Shown here: one piece after another, positions 59,731-64,000 of the stretch
How positions within the stretch are numbered: position 1 is the stretch's first letter
Layout: each line of letters starts with the position of its first letter
From: CALBPI01 sp038524795
GTDB lineage: Bacteria > Pseudomonadota > Gammaproteobacteria > Steroidobacterales > Woeseiaceae
NCBI GenBank assembly: GCA_038524795.1
Contig: JBCBIJ010000007.1
Location: forward strand, 1 to 64,000
Length of the DNA: 64,000 nt
Direction: 5' to 3'
The notes under the pieces: generated by a model
Databases searched by the model: none
Seen by the model: the letters and a program-made list of their open reading frames with translations, nothing else
What the model was told of the DNA's origin: nothing
Position numbers and translations under genes: made by a program

Positions 59731-61551
59731 GTGTCAACGCGAGTACTGAGCCTTGTGTTCATTTCCGCCGTGCTCGCTGGCTGTGCACTACCGACCGCGA
59801 CGGACACGCCCCCGACGCCCGAAGCGCCTGCGGAGTCCGCCGCCGACTTCGTCGCCCGCGTTAACGCTGAGCTCTCTGAGCTGGCCGAAGAGTCGGGCTC
59901 AGCCGCGTGGGTGCAATCGACCTACATCAACAAAGACTCGGGCCGCCTCGCCGCACGCGCCCAGGAACGAAATGCCGCGTTCCTGTCACGCGCCGTCGCC
60001 GAGTCGACGCAATACGATCTTGACGCGATTGACCCGGTCTCGGCACGGGCACTGCGACAGCTCAAGCTCGGCACCGCACAACCCGCGCCCGACAACGATG
60101 CGGCGCGGCGCGAGCTCGCCGAGATCACAACGCGCATGTCGGGGCTCTACGGCGCCGGCCGCTACTGCCCGGCCGAAGGCGAATGCCGCACTCTCGGGGA
60201 TCTCGTAACGGTCATGGCCACGAGCCGCGATTACGAAGAACAACTCGATGCCTGGCTCGGCTGGCGCACTGTGGCACCGCCCATGCGGGACGACTACGCC
60301 CGGTTCGTCGAACTGACCAACGCGGGCGCGCGGGAGCTGGGGTACGCCAATCTCGCCGAGATGTGGCAGTCGGACTACGACATGCCCGCGGCCGACTTTG
60401 ATGCCGAATCGACCCGACTCTGGGGCCAGGTCGAACCGCTGTACGAGGCGTTGCACTGTTACGTGCGGCGTGAGCTCTCCGAGACCTACGGCGAAGACCG
60501 CGTGCCGTTGGATGGTCCGATCCCGGCCCACCTGCTCGGCAATATGTGGTCGCAGGGCTGGGCCAACGTTTACGACCTCGTGGCTCCGTATCCCGACATC
60601 GAGTCGCCCGACATCACGGCTGCGCTGCAGGCGCAGGACTACACGGCGGTGCAGATGGTCGAGCTCGGCGAGGACTTTTTCGTCTCGCTGGGCATGCCCG
60701 CATTACCCGAGTCATTCTGGGCCTTGTCGCAGCTAACCCAGCCGCGCGACCGCGACGTGGTCTGCCACGCGAGCGCCTGGCCGCTCGAAGGGGGCAACGA
60801 CCCGCGCATCAAGATGTGCATCACGCAGACGGGCGAGATGCTCGCAACGATCTACCACGAGCTCGGCCACATCTACTACTTCCTCGCCTATAAGGACCAG
60901 CCAACGCTGTTCCAGGATGGCGCGCACGACGGTTTCCATGAGGGCATCGGTGACACCATCACGCTGTCACTGACGCCCGAGTTTCTGGCTGGGCTCGGAC
61001 TCGTCGACGAGATAGGCGAAGGCGATGAAGCGCTCATCAACACGCAGATGCAGATGGCGCTCGACAAGATCGCCTTCCTGCCTTTTGGCAAACTCATCGA
61101 CGAGTGGCGCTGGCGCGTGTTTATGGGTGACATCACACCCGATAACTATAACGCCGCCTGGTGGGATTTACGGACCCGCTACCAGGGCGTGGCGGCACCT
61201 GTCGCACGCAGCGAGCGCGACTTCGACCCTGGCGCGAAGTACCACATTCCGGCCAACACGCCTTACACGCGGTATTTCCTCGCGAACATCCTGCAGTTTC
61301 AATTCCAGCGCGCGCTTTGCGATGCGGCCGGCTTCGAAGGACCTTTGCACGCGTGTTCCATCTACGGTTCCGAGGCCGCGGGCGACAAGCTCTGGGCCAT
61401 GCTCGAGCTCGGCTCAAGCCAGCCCTGGCAGGATGCGCTGGAGGCCGTAACGGGCACGCGCGAGATGGACGCCTCTGCGCTCGTCGAGTACTTCGATCCG
61501 TTGCTCGGTTGGCTCGAGACACAGAACGAAGGCCAGGCCTGCGGCTGGTAG
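59731..61551 (+). CDS. M2-family metallopeptidase lipoprotein (ACE-like dipeptidyl carboxypeptidase)
   Basis: A 606-residue zinc peptidase. The signal peptide ends in the lipobox LAGC. The gluzincin motif is HELGH (H376, E377, H380) with the third ligand E404 in HEGIGD, 28 residues after the first His, as in angiotensin-converting enzyme. The substrate-binding YARFVELTNAGARELGYANLAEMW block and C-terminal FQFQRALCDAAG helix are also family-like. It begins at GTG 59731, one base after the POT stop. It should release dipeptides in the periplasm or on the envelope for uptake. Confidence 0.94.
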   Translation: MSTRVLSLVFISAVLAGCALPTATDTPPTPEAPAESAADFVARVNAELSELAEESGSAAWVQSTYINKDSGRLAARAQERNAAFLSRAVAESTQYDLDAIDPVSARALRQLKLGTAQPAPDNDAARRELAEITTRMSGLYGAGRYCPAEGECRTLGDLVTVMATSRDYEEQLDAWLGWRTVAPPMRDDYARFVELTNAGARELGYANLAEMWQSDYDMPAADFDAESTRLWGQVEPLYEALHCYVRRELSETYGEDRVPLDGPIPAHLLGNMWSQGWANVYDLVAPYPDIESPDITAALQAQDYTAVQMVELGEDFFVSLGMPALPESFWALSQLTQPRDRDVVCHASAWPLEGGNDPRIKMCITQTGEMLATIYHELGHIYYFLAYKDQPTLFQDGAHDGFHEGIGDTITLSLTPEFLAGLGLVDEIGEGDEALINTQMQMALDKIAFLPFGKLIDEWRWRVFMGDITPDNYNAAWWDLRTRYQGVAAPVARSERDFDPGAKYHIPANTPYTRYFLANILQFQFQRALCDAAGFEGPLHACSIYGSEAAGDKLWAMLELGSSQPWQDALEAVTGTREMDASALVEYFDPLLGWLETQNEGQACGW

Positions 61552-61558
61552 CTCAGCG

Positions 61559-62095
61559 GTGAGCAACACGGCGACCGATCGCACTGAGCAATGGCTCGAG
61601 CGTGTTGTCGTCGGCCTTGGGCTCTGCCCATTTGCCGCACCCGTGCTCACTGATGGTCGCCTCGAGATTCTTGTCAGCGACGCCAGGGACGCTGACACAC
61701 TGACCGCTGACCTGGACCACGCGCTGCAGCGGCTCGCATCGACGCCCGCGAACGAACTCGAAACCACACTCGTCGTCGTCGAGCACCTGCTTGGGGAGTT
61801 CGATGCGTTCAATGATTATCTGGATATCGCGGAGGCGCTCCTCGAGGTGCGTGGTCTCACGGGCGTGATTCAGCTCGCAACATTCCACCCCGACTACGTG
61901 TTTGCTGACGCCGAAGCCGACGACCGCGCGAACGCCACGAACCGGGCGCCGTACCCGACGCTGCATTTGCTTCGCGAAACCAGCGTGGAACGGGCGATCG
62001 CCGAGCACGGCAACAGCGAAGCCATACCCGTGCGCAATGCGCGGCTGCTGCGCAGCATGACGCCTGAGCGCTGGCGCGCGGTGTTCGGAGACTAG
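61559..62095 (+). CDS. DUF1415 family protein
   Basis: A 178-residue soluble protein. It carries the DUF1415 signatures WLERVVVGLGLCPFAAPVL, ETTLVVVEHLLGEFDAFNDYLD, VIQLATFHPDYVFA, and NATNRAPYPTLHLLRE. The invariant Cys in GLCPFA and histidines in FHPDY suggest a possible active site, but the activity is unknown. The GTG start is 7 bases after the M2 stop, so it is probably cotranscribed with the peptide-use pair. Confidence 0.9.
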   Translation: MSNTATDRTEQWLERVVVGLGLCPFAAPVLTDGRLEILVSDARDADTLTADLDHALQRLASTPANELETTLVVVEHLLGEFDAFNDYLDIAEALLEVRGLTGVIQLATFHPDYVFADAEADDRANATNRAPYPTLHLLRETSVERAIAEHGNSEAIPVRNARLLRSMTPERWRAVFGD

Positions 62096-62097
62096 GC

Positions 62098-62949
62098 TTA
62101 CCAGTGGGTGGCGCGTTTGGCGAGCGCCTTGCCCACCTCAAGCAACAGCCACAGGAACATCAGCGGCAGTGCAATCGTCTGCAGCATGAAGATCACAATG
62201 AGATCGACAACGTGTCCTGTCGTCATGGAGGCGCGTTCCTGGAGATTGGCGAGGCGCTCCTTCACATTGAGCGATGACAGCGAGTCGCCCACCATATCGG
62301 TGAAGCGCTGCAGCATGCCGCGATCTGGGTCCGCGGCTTCGGGCGTATCGGCTGTCATGTCCTCGATGTCCGCCGTCGTATCGCGTAAGGCAGCCGTTGC
62401 GGCCTGCTGATCCGCAGCCAGGAAGCGGTCGAAGACCACGCTCGATCCGATCACGAGAAACGGTACCGCAAAGCGCAGCAAGAATGTGATGAGCAGGAAG
62501 CGCAGCACGAACCCGCGCAAACGCTCGCGATCTGCCAGCGAAGGCACCCAGATCACAAGCAGCGCGGCGAATGCGGAGAGCCCCAGCAAAATGCTGAACC
62601 CCGCATTGCCCGTGATACGCAGCAAGACGTTCTGCAGGCCAATCGCACTCGTTGCGATGAGCATCACTGAAGAGAAGCGTTCGATGAGATCGTTGACGGG
62701 GTCGAGCACCTCGCCCACCGTCAGGTTCACGCCCACTCCGCCGGGCTCCAGCGCCACCTCCGTCCCCTGTGCCACGGAGATCACGGCGTTGAGGCCACGC
62801 GCAACGGCCCAGGTCAGAAACGCCCGCTCGAGCGCCGTGGCCGCGTAGTCCTGGCCCAGCGAATCCGCCACACCTGACACCGCGAGCGCCGTGACGGCGA
62901 GCGCGAACAGGGTCCAGCCGATCTTGATGGGCTTGGCGTTGGCTTCCAT
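62098..62949 (-). CDS. Multi-spanning membrane protein of unknown function
   Basis: A 283-residue protein with about five or six membrane helices (IGWTLFALAVTALAVSGVA; SVMLIATSAIGLQNVLLRI; FSILLGLSAFAALLVIWV; FVLRFLLITFLLRFAVPFLV; a late VVDLIVIFMLQTIALPLMFLW) and a periplasmic helical region of about 70 residues rich in acidic residues (TADIEDMTADTPEAADPD). I do not recognise the family well; similar proteins occur in other gammaproteobacteria. ATG 62949 is chosen because the upstream extension lies in the divergent promoter region. It is convergent with DUF1415 and divergent from the ATPase gene. Confidence 0.8.
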   Translation of the reverse strand: MEANAKPIKIGWTLFALAVTALAVSGVADSLGQDYAATALERAFLTWAVARGLNAVISVAQGTEVALEPGGVGVNLTVGEVLDPVNDLIERFSSVMLIATSAIGLQNVLLRITGNAGFSILLGLSAFAALLVIWVPSLADRERLRGFVLRFLLITFLLRFAVPFLVIGSSVVFDRFLAADQQAATAALRDTTADIEDMTADTPEAADPDRGMLQRFTDMVGDSLSSLNVKERLANLQERASMTTGHVVDLIVIFMLQTIALPLMFLWLLLEVGKALAKRATHW

Positions 62950-63047
62950 GCGCCGAGCGTACCAGAAGGCGCTACGCCGACACCGTGCGCCCGTTGGCAC
63001 CCAAGTTGCTACACTCCCCCGGGATTCGCAGGTGGGGAAAGAAACTG

Positions 63048-64000
63048 ATGGGGACCTTCGAGAAACTCGGCGCGTTTTACCTCGGCAAACGCATCGACGG
63101 TGACAACGGCAAGCTGACCGACGAGCTCGTGCTCTACGACTCCAAGGACCTCAACACGCACGCGGTCATCATCGGCATGACGGGCAGCGGCAAAACCGGC
63201 CTTGGCATCGGCATGATCGAAGAGGCGGCCATGGACAATGTGCCCGTCATCGCGATCGACCCCAAGGGCGACCTCGGCAACCTCATGCTGACCTTCCCGC
63301 AATTTCGCGGCGAAGACTTCGAGCCCTGGGTCGACCCGCAGGCGGCCGCCAACCGCGGTGAGACCGTGGCGCAGTTTGCGGCGGGACAGGCCGGCCTCTG
63401 GGAGAAGGGCATCGGCCAGTGGGGCCAGAACGCCAAGCGCGTCAAAACGTTCCGCTCCAAGGTCGATACGGCGATCTACACGCCGGGCTCTGATGCAGGC
63501 TTACCGGTATCGGTGTTGCGCTCGTTCGATGCCCCCAGTGAGGCGCTTGCGGACGACCGCGACCTCTACCGCGAGCGCGTGCAGGTCACGGCCACGAGCA
63601 TCCTCGCACTGTTGGGTATTGATGCGGACCCCGTCACGAGCCGTGAGCACATTCTCATTGCCAACCTGCTCGATCACCACTGGCAACAAGGTCAGAGCCT
63701 CGATCTCGCCACGCTCATCGCGCTCATCCAAAACCCGCCCATCACAAAAATCGGCGTCATGGAGCTCGACACCTTCTACCCGGCCAAGGACCGCCTGTCG
63801 CTGGCCATGCAGCTCAACAATCTGTTGGCCGCGCCCGGTTTCGAGGCCTGGATGTCGGGCGAGCCGCTGTCGACGGCGAGCCTGTTGTTCACGCCCGAAG
63901 GCAAGCCCCGTATCTCGGTGATGTCGATTGCCCACCTGTCCGACGCCGAGCGCATGTTCTTTGTTTGCATGCTGCTCAACGACCTCATCGCCTGGATGCG
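63048..64000 (+). CDS. HerA/VirB4-like ATPase (DUF87 type), 3' truncated by window edge
   Basis: An open frame from ATG 63048 runs 317 codons to the window end. GGTGGGGAAAG lies just upstream as the ribosome site. The product begins MGTFEKLGAFYLGKRID, and Walker A is IGMTGSGKTGLG (about residues 43-54). IAIDPKGDLGNLML is a typical HerA-like segment, and RISVMSIAHLSD leads into the next core strand. The family forms hexameric pump-like ATPases; full-length relatives of this type are about 800 residues. Whether it acts with a nuclease or partner cannot be seen from the visible part. Confidence 0.85.
   Translation, partial: MGTFEKLGAFYLGKRIDGDNGKLTDELVLYDSKDLNTHAVIIGMTGSGKTGLGIGMIEEAAMDNVPVIAIDPKGDLGNLMLTFPQFRGEDFEPWVDPQAAANRGETVAQFAAGQAGLWEKGIGQWGQNAKRVKTFRSKVDTAIYTPGSDAGLPVSVLRSFDAPSEALADDRDLYRERVQVTATSILALLGIDADPVTSREHILIANLLDHHWQQGQSLDLATLIALIQNPPITKIGVMELDTFYPAKDRLSLAMQLNNLLAAPGFEAWMSGEPLSTASLLFTPEGKPRISVMSIAHLSDAERMFFVCMLLNDLIAWM

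Noticed and set aside
1..64000. rRNA, tRNA, CRISPR array, IS element, integrase or prophage genes
   Set aside because: Reading through the gaps and coding regions showed no tRNA-like cloverleaf with T-loop sequence, no regularly spaced repeats and no transposase or integrase motifs. The three-armed element at 1-89 lacks tRNA signatures.

Overview
The window is a GC-rich chromosomal segment of a gammaproteobacterium. The evidence is gene content and order: pilMNOPQ beside aroK-aroB, rph-rdgB-hemW, yicC-gmk-rpoZ-spoT-ridA-recG, ubiC-ubiA, a coxB-coxA-ctaG-coxC cluster, uvrD, trkA-trkH, and tatABC. An aa3-type oxidase, type IV pili, a peptide transporter with a lipoprotein dipeptidase, and a TRAP transporter suit an aerobic, probably aquatic or marine heterotroph. 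I cannot name the genus. No rRNA, tRNA, CRISPR array, insertion sequence or prophage was seen, so nearly all of it looks like core chromosome.

Layout. 1-186: two stacked palindromic intergenic repeats. 187-6065 (minus): a DUF445 membrane protein, hemE, pyrF, a dGTPase homologue, aroB, aroK. 6090-11182 (minus): pilMNOPQ, closed by a strong terminator. 11441-14599 (plus): class A penicillin-binding protein and a conserved protein of unknown function. 14629-19873 (minus): gltA, rpmE, a 340-base gap with paired DnaA boxes and an AT-rich tract, hemW, rdgB, rph, PP2C phosphatase. 20080-28330 (plus): yicC, gmk, rpoZ, spoT, ridA, recG, ubiC, ubiA. 28315-29034 (minus): comF-like gene. 29108-36335: bioC-like gene and the cytochrome oxidase cluster with assembly factors, including a 45-residue membrane ORF. 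36347-39687: sensor kinase, NarL-type regulator and a receiver-like protein lacking all catalytic residues. 39859-49759: uvrD, trkA, trkH, TRAP permease subunits and a 997-residue kinase/M23/aminotransferase fusion. 49749-53589 (minus): a membrane protein, a lipoprotein hydrolase and a large exported protein ending in a pilin-like domain. 53706-64000: alkB-like, DUF2237, TRAP binding protein, dtd, tatABC, POT transporter, M2 peptidase, DUF1415, a membrane protein and a HerA-like ATPase cut by the window edge.

How the genes work together. PilM-N-O-P-Q form the alignment platform and outer-membrane secretin of a type IV pilus. The cox genes encode three oxidase subunits plus copper delivery (CtaG, a SCO-like protein) and SURF1, but the heme A synthesis genes do not follow. 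SpoT with omega and Gmk is the usual (p)ppGpp/GTP neighbourhood. The TRAP binding protein has a twin-arginine type signal and lies beside tatABC, while its probable membrane partners are 8 kb away behind trkH. The POT transporter and M2 dipeptidase form a peptide-use pair. The least ordinary items are the pilin domain at the wrong end of a 726-residue exported protein, the kinase/M23/aminotransferase fusion, the catalytically dead receiver protein with its repeated upstream motif, and the DnaA-box gap.
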